Assembly (NCBI GenBank): GCA_964019135.1
Contig: OZ025256.1
Location: 35,684,035 to 35,748,034, forward strand
Reading direction: 5' to 3'
DNA: 64,000 nt
Origin: Arenicola marina
Lineage: Eukaryota; Annelida; Polychaeta; Arenicolidae
A model generated the notes under the pieces. The model was not told the DNA's origin. It saw only the letters and a program-made list of their open reading frames with translations, and searched no databases. Each line of letters begins with the position of its first letter. Positions within the stretch are counted from its first letter, which is position 1. The translations under genes were made by a program, and so were the position numbers. Shown here piece after piece: positions 37,159-49,600 of this stretch.

Positions 37159-37211
37159 CAGGGAGGGAGGGAGAGAGAGAGGATGAGGGGGGGGGGTCTG
37201 GGGGGGGGGCT
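37159..37211 (+). other. G-rich tract with G-quadruplex potential
   Basis: The tract contains GGGAGGGAGGGAGAGAG and then two runs of about ten G. Four or more G-runs of three with short loops meet the usual G-quadruplex pattern. It lies just left of the C-rich array and marks a switch in strand composition. Confidence 0.6.
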
Positions 37212-37561
37212 GTAGGATTATGCCGCTTGAACTCTTAGCCTGCCAGTCCCATAATTAACTTCCCTCTTGTCAGCCTTTTCTGCATGATATGCGATGAGCC
37301 ATTTTGAATAACGTTAAATTTGGTCCGTGGGAAAATCCCGCTACACGCTGCCCGACTGTGAAGCCAGCGTCCGCCTGGTCCATCAAGGTGCTGATTTATG
37401 CAGACCTTGCAGGGAAGGACCAAGATAACAACGGCGACTGCCGCGGCCACGGGACAGTTACTCCAGCACAGCAGCCATTCACAGCCCGGCACGGCCCACA
37501 GCCACCACACACTGTGATGGACGAGCGGGCACACGCCTTGGCCAGTCGCTGGGGAGTGGAG
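37212..37561. other. Unique sequence before the C-rich 13-bp array
   Basis: A plus-strand frame is open from 37,304 into the array and a minus-strand frame is open at 37,235-37,597, but neither shows a known domain. The plus frame owes most of its 440 codons to the downstream repeat. I see no supportable gene. Confidence 0.5.
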
Positions 37562-39300
37562 TGCACCCTCACCGTGCCCCTCCCCGTGCACCCTCACCGC
37601 GCACCCTCACCCTGCACCCTCACCATGCCTCCTCACCGTGCTCCCTCACCGCGCACCCTCACCGTGCCTCCTCACCCTGCACCCTCACCCTACACCCTCA
37701 CCGTGCACCCTCACAGTGCACCCTCACCGTGCACACTCACCGTGCACCCTCACCCTGCACCCTTACCGTGCCTCCTAACCCTGCACCCTCACCCTACACC
37801 CTCACCGCGCACCCTCACCCTGCACCCTCACCATGCCTCCTCACCGTGCTCCCTCACCGTGCACCCTCACAGTGCACCCTCACCGTGCACCCTCACCCTA
37901 CACGCTCACCGTACCTCCTCACCCTGCACCCTCACCCTACACCCTCACCGTGCACCCTCACCCTGCACCCTTACCGTGCCTCCTAACCCTGCACCCTCAC
38001 CCTACACCCTCACCGTGCACCCTCACAGTGCACCCTCACCGTGCACACTCACCGTGCACCCTCACCCTGCACCCTTACCGTGCCTCCTAACCCTGCACCC
38101 TCACCCTACACCCTCACCGTGCACCCTCACCCTACATTCTTACCGTGCACCCTCACAGTGCACCCTCACCGTGCACACTCACCGTGTACCCTTACCGTGC
38201 CTCCTAACCCTGCACCCTCACCCTACACCCTCACCGTGCACCCTCACCCTACACCCTCACCCTGCACCCTCACCGTGCACCCTCACCCTGCACACTCACC
38301 GTGCACCCTCACTGTGCCCCTCACCGTGCACCCTCACCCTGCACACTCACCTTCACCGTGCACCCTCACCCTGCATCCTCATCCTGTACCCTCACCCTGC
38401 ACCCTCACCGCGCACCCTCACCCTGCACCCTCACCGTGCACCCTCACCCTGCACACTCACCGTGCACCCTCACTGTGCCCCTCACCGTGCATCCTCACTC
38501 TGCACACTCACCTTCACCGTGCACCCTCACCCTGCACCCTCATCCTGTACCCTCACCCTGCACCCTCACCGCGCACCCTCACCGTGCCTCCTGACCGTGC
38601 ACCCTCACCCTGTACCCTCACCCTAAATCCTCACCGTGCCCCTCCCCGTGCACCCTCACCATGCACCCTCGCCGTGCACCCTCACCGTACACCCTCACCC
38701 TGCACCCTTACCGTGCCTCCTAACCCTGCGCCCTCACCGTACACCCTCACCCTGTACCCTTACCGTGCCTCCTAACCCTGCACCCTCACCGTGCACCCTC
38801 ACCCTGCACCCTCACCCTGCACCTTCACCCTCACCCTGCACTCACCCTGCACTCTCACCCTGCACCCTCACCCTGCACCCTCACCCTGCACCCTCAACCA
38901 GCACCCTCACCCTGCACCCTCACCCTGCACCTTCACCCTCACCCTGAACTCACCCTGCACCCTCACCCTGCACCCTAACCCTGCACCCTCAACCAGCACC
39001 CTCACCCTGCACCCTCACCCTGCACCTTCACCCTCACCCTGAACTCACCCTGCACCCTCACCCTGCACCCTCACCCTGCACCCTCACCCTGTATCCTCAC
39101 CCTGCACCCTCACCCTGTACCCTCACCCTGCACCCTCACCCTGCACCTTCACCCTCACCCTGCACTCACCCTGCACCCTCACCCTGCACCCTCACCCTGC
39201 ACCCTCACCCTGCACCCTCACCCTGCACCCTCACCCTGCACCCTCACCCTGCACCCTCAACCAGCACCCTCACCCTGCACCCTCACCGTGCCCCTTCAAT
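37562..39300 (+). repeat. C-rich 13-bp minisatellite (CACCCTCACCGTG / CACCCTCACCCTG)
   Basis: A 13-bp unit, CACCCTCACCGTG alternating with CACCCTCACCCTG, runs for about 1.74 kb (about 134 units). The left two thirds mixes GTG and CTG forms; the right third, after about 38,790, is almost pure CTG with interspersed CACCTTCACCCTCAC blocks and CAACCAGCACC units. It shares its 13-bp period and the string CCTCAC with the reverse strand of the first array, but the rest of the unit differs. All plus frames stay open and give Pro/His/Thr-rich peptides. I treat these as artefacts. Confidence 0.95.
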
Positions 39301-39340
39301 GCGCACTCCCACCGTGCGCCCTCACCGGGCACACAACACC

Positions 39341-39436
39341 AGGGTAGCACCACGGTAACAGTGCGGTAACACCATGGTAACACCAAGTAAACACATAGGT
39401 AACACCAAGGTAACCCCAGGGTAAGACCAGGGTAAT
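39341..39436 (+). repeat. 11-bp repeat AGGGTAACACC, left part
   Basis: Successive 11-bp units, AGGGTAGCACC, ACGGTAACAGT, GCGGTAACACC, ATGGTAACACC and so on, run to GGTAAT at 39,436. About 8-9 degenerate units keep the GGTAA core. Between 39,301 and 39,340 the C-rich array decays. Confidence 0.85.
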
Positions 39437-39806
39437 ATTACCTCACGCCATGACCTCAGGCTCTTATCTCACGCAATTACCTCACGCCATTACCTCACGC
39501 CATTACCTCACGCCATTACCTCACGTCATTACCTCACGCCATTACTTCACACCATTACCTCACGCCATTACCTCACGTCATTACCTCACGCCATTACTTC
39601 ACACCATTACCTCAAGCCATTACCTCACGCCATTACCTCACGTCATTACCTCACGCCATTACTTCACACCATTACCTCACGCCATTACCTCACGTCATTA
39701 CCTCACGTCATTACCTCACGACATTACTTCACACCATTATCTCACGTCATTGCCTCACGCCATTGCCTCACGCCATTACCTCACGCCATTACCTCACACC
39801 ATTACC
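39437..39806 (-). repeat. Inverted block of the large 13-bp minisatellite
   Basis: About 28 units of ATTACCTCACGCC, the reverse complement of the 1-36,338 unit, lie about 3.1 kb past the end of the main array and in the opposite orientation. It carries the same variants (GTGACGTAATG and GTGAAGTAATGG read on the minus strand). The marker ATTACTTCACACC recurs at 39,541, 39,593, 39,658 and 39,723, giving a 52- then 65-bp higher order. It sits inside the 11-bp array. Its left edge forms the palindrome GGTAATATTACC. Confidence 0.95.
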
Positions 39807-39914
39807 AGGGTAATACCAGGGTAACAGCGGGGTAACACCAGGTAACACTAAATTAAAACCAGGGTAATACCAGGGTAACAGCAGGGCAACACCAGGGTAA
39901 CGCCAAGTTAATAC
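39807..39914 (+). repeat. 11-bp repeat AGGGTAACACC, right part
   Basis: About ten 11-bp units (AGGGTAATACC, AGGGTAACAGC, GGGGTAACACC and so on) resume right after the inverted 13-bp block and decay at about 39,914. With the left part they bracket the inverted block, which suggests that the block was inserted into, or copied within, this array. Confidence 0.85.
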
Positions 39915-40178
39915 CCAATGGAAAATACTCAATGGAAAACACTACTTAGACACAAGTTACCTTTCTAAAACAATCACAAAATCTCATGTTGATCTGTGTG
40001 ACAACTTATCCGACTTTTCGCTCGCCAGGGTTTCATGAGGATTAACCTTAGAGCCTTGGTCCCTCCTTGCAACAAGCCCATCCAACCCACTCACCAGCAA
40101 AACTTAACAAAGGCAATTTCAGAAAACAGTAAATCTAAGCTCGGATCAAGTGGCGAGCCACAAAATGGTGGTGTTTGT

Positions 40179-40369
40179 GTTCACGGCCGATTGGCATGCG
40201 CGTGGGACCGGAGGCTGTGATGTGTGGCACAAAACCTGCTGCAAGTCCCGTATGCGCAGTGTTTGGTCCCCCATTGCCTCATACTCAGACCACGTGGCCT
40301 GCAGTGGTTTATCACGGTTGTCACTGCTGCCGAGGGATATGAACGACCTCGTTCACGGCCAATTAGCAT
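40179..40369 (+). repeat. Separated 19-bp direct repeat with CCAAT-like core
   Basis: GTTCACGGCCGATTGGCAT at 40,179-40,197 recurs as GTTCACGGCCAATTAGCAT at 40,351-40,369 (17 of 19 identical), 172 bp apart. The second copy has CCAAT on the plus strand, and the first has ATTGG, the same box on the minus strand. This could be a relic of a longer duplication or of an inserted element's ends, but I found no element between them. Confidence 0.55.
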
Positions 40370-40382
40370 AGTGTGATTGCAT

Positions 40383-40396
40383 ATAACCTAGGTTAT
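40383..40396. other. 14-bp perfect palindrome ATAACCTAGGTTAT
   Basis: Self-complementary 14-mer in a unique island. It could bind a dimeric protein, but nothing nearby indicates which. Confidence 0.5.
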
Positions 40397-40652
40397 GGGA
40401 CGAGGTAACCAATAGTCGCAGACTTAGCTGCTTCAGAACCGCGTGTCAACACATCGGTGACACCAGCACCTGGTTATTCAGTGGAGTCGCGAACCCCACA
40501 AGCACTGGGCTGAGGCAGGCAGTGAGCTTGTACCACGCACCTCTTCGCCGTTGATGGAGTGCCGCATGGTAAATGGAAATAATGAATACAACCAAGATTA
40601 GTAATCATCTAAAAGGTGATGAAAAAAAAATGATGCCAAAGTGGTTGCGTAA

Positions 40653-43600
40653 TCAGGGTCCCGGTTGGTCTACACCTCTAAGGGCCGGGGTCAGGGTCCC
40701 GGTTGGTCTAACCTCTAAGGGCGGGGGTCAGACTCACGGTTGGTCTAACCTCTAGGGGCATGGGTCAGGTTCTCGGTTGGTCTACACCTCTAAGGGCCCG
40801 GGTAAGGCTCTCGGTTGGTCTACACTTCTTAGGGCGGGGGTCAGGGTCACGGTTGGTCTACACCTCTAAGGGCGGGGGTCAGGGTCCCGGTGGGTGTACA
40901 CCTCTAAGGGGGGGGGTCAGGGTCCCGGTTGGTCTACAACTCTAAGGGCGGGGGTCAGAGTCCCGGTTGGTCTACAACTCTAAGGGCGGGGGTCAGGGTA
41001 TCAGTTGGTCTACACCTCTAAGGGCGGGGGTCAGGGTGCCGGTTGGTCTACACCTCTAAGGACGGAGGTCAGGGTCCCAGTTGGTCTACACCTCTGAGAG
41101 TCGGGGTCAGGGTCCCGGTTGGTGTACACCTCTAAGGGCCCGGGTAAGGCTCTCGGTTGGTCTACACTTCTTAGGGCGGGGGTCAGGGTCACGGTTGGTC
41201 TACACCTCTAAGGGCGGGGGTCAGGGTCCCGGTGGGTGTACACCTCTAAGGGGGGGGGGGGGTCAGGGTCCCGGTTGGTCTACAACTCTAAGGGCGGGGG
41301 TCAGAGTCCCGGTTGGTCTACAACTCTAAGGGCGGGGGTCAGGGTATCAGTTGGTCTACACCTCTAAGGGCGGGGGTCAGGGTGCCGGTTGGTCTACACC
41401 TCTAAGGACGGAGGTCAGGGTCCCAGTTGGTCTACACCTCTGAGAGTCGGGGTCAGGGTCCCGGTTGGTGTACACCTCTAAGGGCCCAGGTAAGGGTCTC
41501 AGTTGGTCTACACCTCTAAGGGCGGGGGTCAGGGGCACGGTTGATCTACACCTCTAAGAGCGGGGGTCAGGGTCCCGGTTGGTCTACACCTCTAAGGGCG
41601 GGGGTCAGGGTCACGGTTGGTCTACACCTCTAAGGGCGGGGGTCAGGGTCCCGGTTGGTCTACACCTCTAAGGGCGGGGGTCAGGGTCCCGGTTGGTCTA
41701 AACCTCTAAGGGCGACGGTCAGGGTCCCGGTTGGTCTAGACCTCTAAGGGCGGGGGTCAGGGTCCCGGTTGGTCTACACCTCTAAGGGCGGGGGTCAGGG
41801 TCCCGGTTGGTCTACACCTCTAAGGGCGGCGGTCAGGGTCCCGGTTGGTCTAGACCCCTAAGGGCGGGGGTCAGGGTCCCGGTTGGTCTACACCTCTAAG
41901 GGCGACGGTCAGGGTCCCGGTTGGTCTAGACCTCTAAGGGCGGGGGTCAGGGTCCCGGTTGGTCTACACCTCTAAGGGCGGCGGTCAGGGTCCCGGTTGG
42001 TCTAGACCCCTAAGGGCGGGGGTCAGGGTCCCGGTTGGTCTAGACCTCTAAGGGCGGGGGTCAGGGTCCGGATTGGTCTACACCTCTAAGGGCGGAGGTC
42101 AGGGTGCCGGTTGGTGTACAACTCTGAGGTCGGGGGTCAGGGTCCCGGTTGGTGTACAACTCTAAGGTCGGGGGTCAGGGTCCCGGTTGGTGTACAACTC
42201 TAAGGTCGGGGGTCGGGGTCCCGGTTGGTCTACACCTCTAAGGACGGGGGTCAAGGTCCCGGTTGGTCTAGGCCTCTAAGGGCGGGGGTCAGGGGGACGG
42301 TTGCTGTACACCTCTAAGGGCGGGGGTCAAGGTCCCGGTTGGTCTACACCTCTAAGGACGGGGGTCAGGGTCACGGTTGGTCTACACCTCTAAGGGCTGG
42401 GGTCAGGGTCCCGGTTGGTCTACACCTCTAAGGGCGGGGGTCAGGGGGACGGTTGCTGTACACCTCTAAGGGCGGGGGTCAGGGTCCCGGTTGGTCTAAA
42501 CCTCTAAGGGCGACGGTCAGGGTCCCGGTTGGTCTAGACCTCTAAGGGCGGGGGTCAGGGTCCCGGTTGGTCTACACCTCTAAGGGCGGGGGTCAGGGTC
42601 CCGGTTGGTCTACACCTCTAAGGGCGGCGGTCAGGGTCCCGGTTGGTCTAGACCCCTAAGGGCGGGGGTCAGGGTCCCGGTTGGTCTACACCTCTAAGGG
42701 CGACGGTCAGGGTCCCGGTTGGTCTAGACCTCTAAGGGCGGGGGTCAGGGTCCCGGTTGGTCTACACCTCTAAGGGCGGCGGTCAGGGTCCCGGTTGGTC
42801 TAGACCCCTAAGGGCGGGGGTCAGGGTCCCGGTTGGTCTAGACCTCTAAGGGCGGGGGTCAGGGTCCGGATTGGTCTACACCTCTAAGGGCGGAGGTCAG
42901 GGTGCCGGTTGGTGTACAACTCTGAGGTCGGGGGTCAGGGTCCCGGTTGGTGTACAACTCTAAGGTCGGGGGTCAGGGTCCCGGTTGGTGTACAACTCTA
43001 AGGTCGGGGGTCGGGGTCCCGGTTGGTCTACACCTCTAAGGACGGGGGTCAAGGTCCCGGTTGGTCTAGGCCTCTAAGGGCGGGGGTCAGGGGGACGGTT
43101 GCTGTACACCTCTAAGGGCGGGGGTCAAGGTCCCGGTTGGTCTACACCTCTAAGGACGGGGGTCAGGGTCACGGTTGGTCTACACCTCTAAGGGCTGGGG
43201 TCAGGGTCCCGGTTGGTCTACACCTCTAAGGGCGGGGGTCAGGGGGACGGTTGCTGTACACCTCTAAGGTCGGGGGTCAAGGTCCCGGTTGGTCTACACC
43301 TCTAAGGACGGGGGTCAGGGTCACGATTGGTCTACACCTCTAAGGGCGGCGGTCAAGGTCCCGGTTGGTCTAGACCTCTAAGGGCGGGGGTCAGGGGGAC
43401 GGTTGCTGTACACCTCTAAGGGCGGGGGTCAGGGTCCCGGTTGGTGTACAACTCTAAGGGCGGCGGTAAGGTCCCGGTTGGTCTAGACCTCTAAGGGCGG
43501 GGGTCAGGGGGACGGTTGCTGTACACCTCTAAGGGCGGGGGTCAAGGTCACGGTTGGTCTACACCTCTAAGGGCGGGGGTCAGGGTCCCGGTTGGTCTAC

Positions 43601-46600
43601 ACCTCTAAGGGCGGGGGTCAGGGGGACGGTTGGTCTACACCTCTAAGGACGGGGGTCAGGGTCACGGTTGGTCTACACCTCTAAGGGCGGGGGTCAGGGT
43701 CTCGGTTGGTCTACACGTCTAAGGGCCCGGATAATGGTCCCAGTTGGTCTACACCTCTAAGGGCGGGGTTCCTCAGGGTCCTGGTTGGTCTACACCTCTA
43801 AGGGCGGGGGTCAGGGTCTCGGTTGGTCTACACCTCTAAGAGCCCGGGAAAGGGTCCCGGTTGGTCTACACCTCTAAGGGCGGGGGTCAGGGTCTCGGTT
43901 GATCTACACCTCTAAGGGCGGGGGTCAGGGTCCCGGTTGGTCTACAACTCTAAGGGCGGGGGTCAGAGTCCCGGTTGGTCTACAACTCTAAGGGCGGGGG
44001 TCAGGGTATCAGTTGGTCTACACCTCTAAGGGCGGGGGTCAGGGTGCCGGTTGGTCTACACCTCTAAGGGCGGGGGTCAGGGTCCCGGTTGGTCTACAAC
44101 TCTAAGGGCGGGGGTCAGAGTCCCGGTTGGTCTACAACTCTAAGGGCGGGGGTCAGGGTATCAGTTGGTCTACACCTCTAAGGGCGGGGGTCAGGGTGCC
44201 GGTTGGTCTACACCTCTAAGGACGGAGGTCAGGGTCCCAGTTGGTCTACACCTCTGAGAGTCGGGGTCAGGGTCCCGGTTGGTGTACACCTCTAAGGGCC
44301 CAGGTAAGGGTCTCAGTTGGTCTACACCTCTAAGGGCGGGGGTCAGGGGCACGGTTGATCTACACCTCTAAGAGCGGGGGTCAGGGTCCCGGTTGGTCTA
44401 CACCTCTAAGGGCGGGGGTCAGGGTCCCGGTTGGTCTACACCTCTAAGGGCGGGGGTCAGGGTCCCGGTTGGTCTACACCTCTAAGGGCGACGGTTAGGG
44501 TCCCGGTTGGTCTAGATCTCTAAGGGCGGGGGTCAGCGTCCCGGTTGGTCTACACCTCTAAGGGCGGCGGTCAGGGTCCCGGTTGGTCTAGACCCCTAAG
44601 GGCGGGGGTCAGGGTCCCGGTTGGTCTACACCTCTAAGGGCGACGGTCAGGGTCCCGGTTGGTCTAGACCTCTAAGGGCGGGGGTCAGGGTCCCGGCTGG
44701 TCTACACCTCTAAGGGCGGCGGTCAGGGTCTCGGTTGGTCTAGACCCCTAAGGGCGGGGGTCAGGGTCCCGGTTGGTCTAGACCTCTAAGGGCGGGGGTC
44801 AGGGTCCGGATTGGTCTATACCTCTAAGGCCGGAGGTCAGGGTGCCGGTTGGTGTACAACTCTGAGGTCGGGGGTCAGGGTCCCGGTTGGTGTACAACTC
44901 TAAGGTCGGGGGTCAGGGTCCCGGTTGGTGTACAACTCTAAGGTCGGGGGTCGGGGTCCCGGTTGGTCTACACCTCTAAGGACGGGGGTCAAGGTCCCGG
45001 TTGGTCTACACCTCTAAGGACGGGGGTCAGGGTCACGGTTGGTCTACACCTCTAAGGGCGGGGGTCAGGGTCCCGGTTGGTCTACACCTCTAAGGGCGGG
45101 GGTCAGGGGGACGGTTGCTGTACACCTCTAAGGGCGGGGGTCAAGGTCCCGGTTGGTCTACACCTCTAAGGACGGGGGTCAGGGTCACGATTGGTCTACA
45201 CCTCTAAGGGCGGCGGTCAAGGTCCCGGTTGGTCTAGACCTCTAAGGGCGGGGGTCAGGGGGACGGTTGCTGTACACCTCTAAGGGCGGGGGTCAGGGTC
45301 CCGGTTGGTGTACAACTCTAAGGGCGGCGGTCAAGGTCCCGGTTGGTCTAGACCTCTAAGGGCGGGGGTCAGCGTCCCGGTTGGTCTACACCTCTAAGGG
45401 CGGGGGTCAAGGTCACGGTTGGTCTACACCTCTAAGGGCGGGGGTCAGGGTCCCGGTTGGTCTACACCTCTAAGGGCGGGGGTCAGGGGGACGGTTGGTC
45501 TACACCTCTAAGGACGGGGGTCAGGGTCACGGTTGGTCTAACCTCTAAGGGCGGGGGTCAGGGTCCCGGTTGGTCTACACCTCTAAGGGCGGGGGTCAGG
45601 GTCTCGGTTGGTCTACACGTCTAAGGGCCCGGGTAATGGTCCCAGTTGGTCTACACCTCTAAGGGCGGGGTTCCTCAGGGTCCTGGTTGGTCTACACCTC
45701 TACGGGCGGGGTTCAGGGTCTCGGTTGGTCTACACCTCTAAGAGCCCGGGTAAGGGTCCCGGTTGGTCTACACCTCTAAGGGCGGGGGTCATGGTCTCGG
45801 TTGGTCCACACCTCCCAGGTCGGGGGTCAGGGGTCTCGGTTGATCTACACCTCTAAGGGCGGGGGTCAGGGTCCCGGTTGGTGTACACCTCTAAGGGCGG
45901 GGGTCAGGGTCACGGTTGGTCTACACCTCTAAGGGTTGGAGTCAGGGGGACAGTTGGTGTACACCTCTAAGGGCGGAGGTCAGGGTATCAGTTGATCTAC
46001 ACCTCTAAGGGCGGGGGTCAGGGTTTCCGGTTGGTCTACACCTCTAAGGGCGGGGGTCAAGGTCCCGGTTGGTGTACACCTCTAAGGGCGGGGGTCAGGG
46101 TATCAGTTGGTCTACACCTCTATGGGCGGGGGTCAGGGTTTCCGGTTGGTCTACACCTCTAAGGGCGGGGGTCAGGGTCCCGGTTGGTGTACACCTCTAA
46201 GGGCGGAGGTCAGGGTATCAGTTGATCTACACCTCTAAGGGCGGGGGTCAGGGTTTCCGGTTGGTCTACACCTCTAAGGGCGGGGGTCAGGGTCCCGGTT
46301 GGTGTACACCTCTAAGGGCGGGGGTCAGGGTATCAGTTGGTCTACACCTCTAAGGGCAGGGGTCAGGGTCCCGGTCGGTGTACACCTCTAAGGGCGGAGG
46401 TCAGGGTATCAGTTGATCTACACCTCTAAGGGCGGGGGTCAGGGTTTCCGGTTGGTCTACACCTCTAAGGGCGGAGGTAAGGGTCCCGGTTGGTCTAGAC
46501 CTCCAAGGGCGGGAGTCAAGGTCTCGGTTGGTCTACACCTCTAAGGGTTGGGGTCAGTGTCACAGTTGGTCTACACATCTAAGGTTTGGGGTCAGAGGGA

Positions 46601-49600
46601 CGGTTGGTGTACACCTCCAAGGGCCCGGGTAAGGGTCTCGGTTGGTCTACACCTCTAAGGGCGGCGGTCAGGGGCACCGTTGGTGTACACCTCTAAGGGC
46701 GGGGGTCAGGGTCCCGGTTGGTCTAGACCTCCAAGGGCGGGAGTCAGGGTCTCGGTTGGTCTACACCTCTAAGGGCGGAGGTAAGGGTCCCGGTTGGTGT
46801 ACAACTCTAAGGTCGGGGGTCAGGGTCCCGGTTGGTGTACAACTCTAAGGTCGGGGGTCAGGGTCCCGGTTGGTGTACAACTCTAAGGTCGGGGGTCAGG
46901 GTCCCGGTTGGTGTACACCTCTAAGGTCGGGGGTCAGGGTCCCGGTTGGTCTACACCTCTAAGGGTGGGGGTCAGGGTATCAGTTGGTCTACACCTCCAA
47001 GGGCGGGAGTCAAGGTCTCGGTTGGTCTACACCTCTAAGGGTTGGGGTCAGTGTCTCGGTTGGTCTACCCCTCTAAGGGCGGGGGTCAGGGTCCCGGTTG
47101 GTCTAGACCTCCAAGGGCGGGAGTCAGGGTCCCGGTTGGTCTACACCTCTAAGGGCGGGGGTCAGGGTCCCGGTTGGTGTACACCTCTAAGGGCGGGGGT
47201 CAGGGTCCCGGTTGGTGTACACCTCTAAGGTCGGGGGTCAGGGTCCCGGTTGGTCTACACCTCTAAGGGTGGGGGTCAGGGTATCAGTTGGTCTACACCT
47301 CTAAGGTCGGGGGTCAGGGTCCCGGTTGGTCTACACCTCTAAGGGCGGGGGTCAGGGTCCCGGTTGGTGTACACCTCTAAGGGTGGGGGTCAGGGTATCA
47401 GTTGGTCTACACCTCTAAGGGCGGGGGTCAGGGTCACGGTTGGTCTACACCTCTAAGGGTTGGGGTCAGGGGGACGGTTGGTGTACACCTCTAAGGGCGG
47501 GGGTCAGGGTCCTGGTTGGTGTACACCTCTAAGGGCGGGGGTCAGGGGCACGGTTAGTCTACACCTCTAAGGGTTGGGGTCAGGGTCACAGTTGGTCTAC
47601 ACATCTAAGGGTTGGGGTCAGAGGGACGGTTGGTGTGCACCTCCAAGGGCCCGGGTAAGGGTCTCGGTTGGTCTACACCTCTAAGGGCGGCGGTCAGGGG
47701 CACCGTTGGTGTACACCTCTAAGGGCGGGGGTCAGGGTCCCGGTTGGTCTAGACCTCCAAGGGCGGGAGTCAGGGTCTCGGTTGGTCTACACCTCTAAGG
47801 GCGGAGGTAAGGGTCCCGGTTGGTCTAGACCTCCAAGGGCGGGAGTCAAGGTCTCGGTTGGTCTACACCTCTAAGGGTTGGGGTCAGTGTCTCGGTTGGT
47901 CTACCCCTCTAAGGGCGGGGGTCAGGGTCCCGGTTGGTCTAGACCTCCAAGGGCGGGAGTCCGGGTCTCCGTTGGTCTACACCTCTATGGGCGGAGGTAA
48001 GGGTCCCGGTTGGTCTACACCTCTAAGGGCGGGGGTCAGGGTCCCGGTTGGTGTACACCTCTAAGGGTGGGGGTCAGGGTATCAGTTGGTCTACACCTCT
48101 AAGGTCGGGGGTCAGGGTCCCGGTTGGTCTACACCTCTAAGGGCGGGGGTCAGGGTCCCGGTTGGTGTACACCTCTAAGGGTGGGGGTCAGGGTATCAGT
48201 TGGTTTACACCTCTAAGGGCGGGGGTCAGGGTCACGGTTGGTCTACACCTCTAAGGGTTGGGGTCAGGGGGACGGTTGGTGTACACCTCTAAGGGCGGGG
48301 GTCAGGGTCCCGGTTGGTGTACACCTCTAAGGGCGGGGGTCAGGGGCACGTTTAGTCTACATCTCTAAGGGCGGGGGTCAGGGGGACGGTTGGTCTACAC
48401 CTCTAAGGGCGGGATTCAGGGTCCCGGTTAGTCTACACCTCTAAGGGCTGGGGTCTGGGTCCCGGTTGGTCTACACCTCTAAGGGCTGGGGTCTGGGTCC
48501 CGGTTGGTGTACACCTCTAAGTGCGGAGGTCAGGGTCACAGTTGGTCTACACCTCTAAGGTCGGGGGTCAGGGTCACGGTTGGTCTACACCTCTAAAGGC
48601 GGGGGTCAGGTTCCCGGTTGGTCTACACCTCTAAGGGCGGGGGTCAGTGTATCAGTTGGTCTACACCTCTAAGGGCGGGGGTCAGGGTCACGGTTGGTCT
48701 ACACCTCTAAGGGCGGGGGTCAGTGTATCAGTTGGTCTACACCTCTAAGGGCGGGGGTCAGGGTCACGGTTGGTCTACACCTCTAAGGGCGGGGGTCAGG
48801 GTCCCGGTTGGTGTACACCTCTAAGGGCGGGGGTCAGGGTCCCTGTTGGTCTACACCTCTAAGGGCGGTGATTAGGGTCACGGTTGGTCTACACCTCTAT
48901 GGGCGGAGGTAAGGGTCCCGGTTGGTCTACACCTCTAAGGGCGGGGGTCAGGGTCCCGGTTGGTGTACACCTCTAAGGGCGGGGGTCAGGGTCCCGGTTG
49001 GTGTACATCTCTAAGGGCGGGGGTCAGGGTCCCGGTTGGTCTACACCTCTAAGGCCGGGGGTCAGTGTCTCGGCTGATCCACACCTCTAAGTGCGGGGGT
49101 CAGGGTCCCTGTTGGTCTACACCTCTAAGGGCGGGGATTAGGGTCACGGTTGGTCTACACCTCTATGGGCGGAGGTAAGGGTCCCGGTTGGTCTACACCT
49201 CTAAGGGCGGGGGTCAGGGTCCCGGTTGGTGTACACCTCTAAGGGCGGAGGTCAGGGTATCAGTTGATCTACACCTCTAAGGGCGGGGGTCAGGGTCACG
49301 GTTGGTCTACACCTCTAAGGGCGGGGGTAAGGGTCCCGGTTGGTCTACACCTCTAAGGGCGGGGGTCAGGGTCCCGGTTGGTGTACACCTCTAAGGGCGG
49401 GGGTCAGGGTATCAGTTGGTCTACACCTCTAAGGGCGGGGGTCAGGGTCCCGGTTGGTCTACACCTCTAAGGGCGGGGGTCAGGGTCCCGGTTGGTGTAC
49501 ACCTCTAAGGGCGGGGGTCAGGGTATCAGTTGGTCTACACCTCTAAGGGCGGAGGTCAGGGTATCAGTTGATCTACACCTCTAAGGGCGGGGGTCAGGGT

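Larger units (their letters stand above)
39915..40652. other. Unique island before the 38-bp array
   Basis: Non-repetitive. Small overlapping open frames at 40,035-40,371 on both strands are at most 73 codons with no domain I recognise. The island holds a 19-bp direct repeat pair and a 14-bp palindrome, listed separately. No supported gene. Confidence 0.55.

Noticed and set aside
37304-39042. Plus-strand open frames rich in Pro/His/Thr (up to 440 codons)
   Set aside because: Again frame-independent translation of a 13-bp unit lacking stops; only about 85 codons precede the array and they show no domain.
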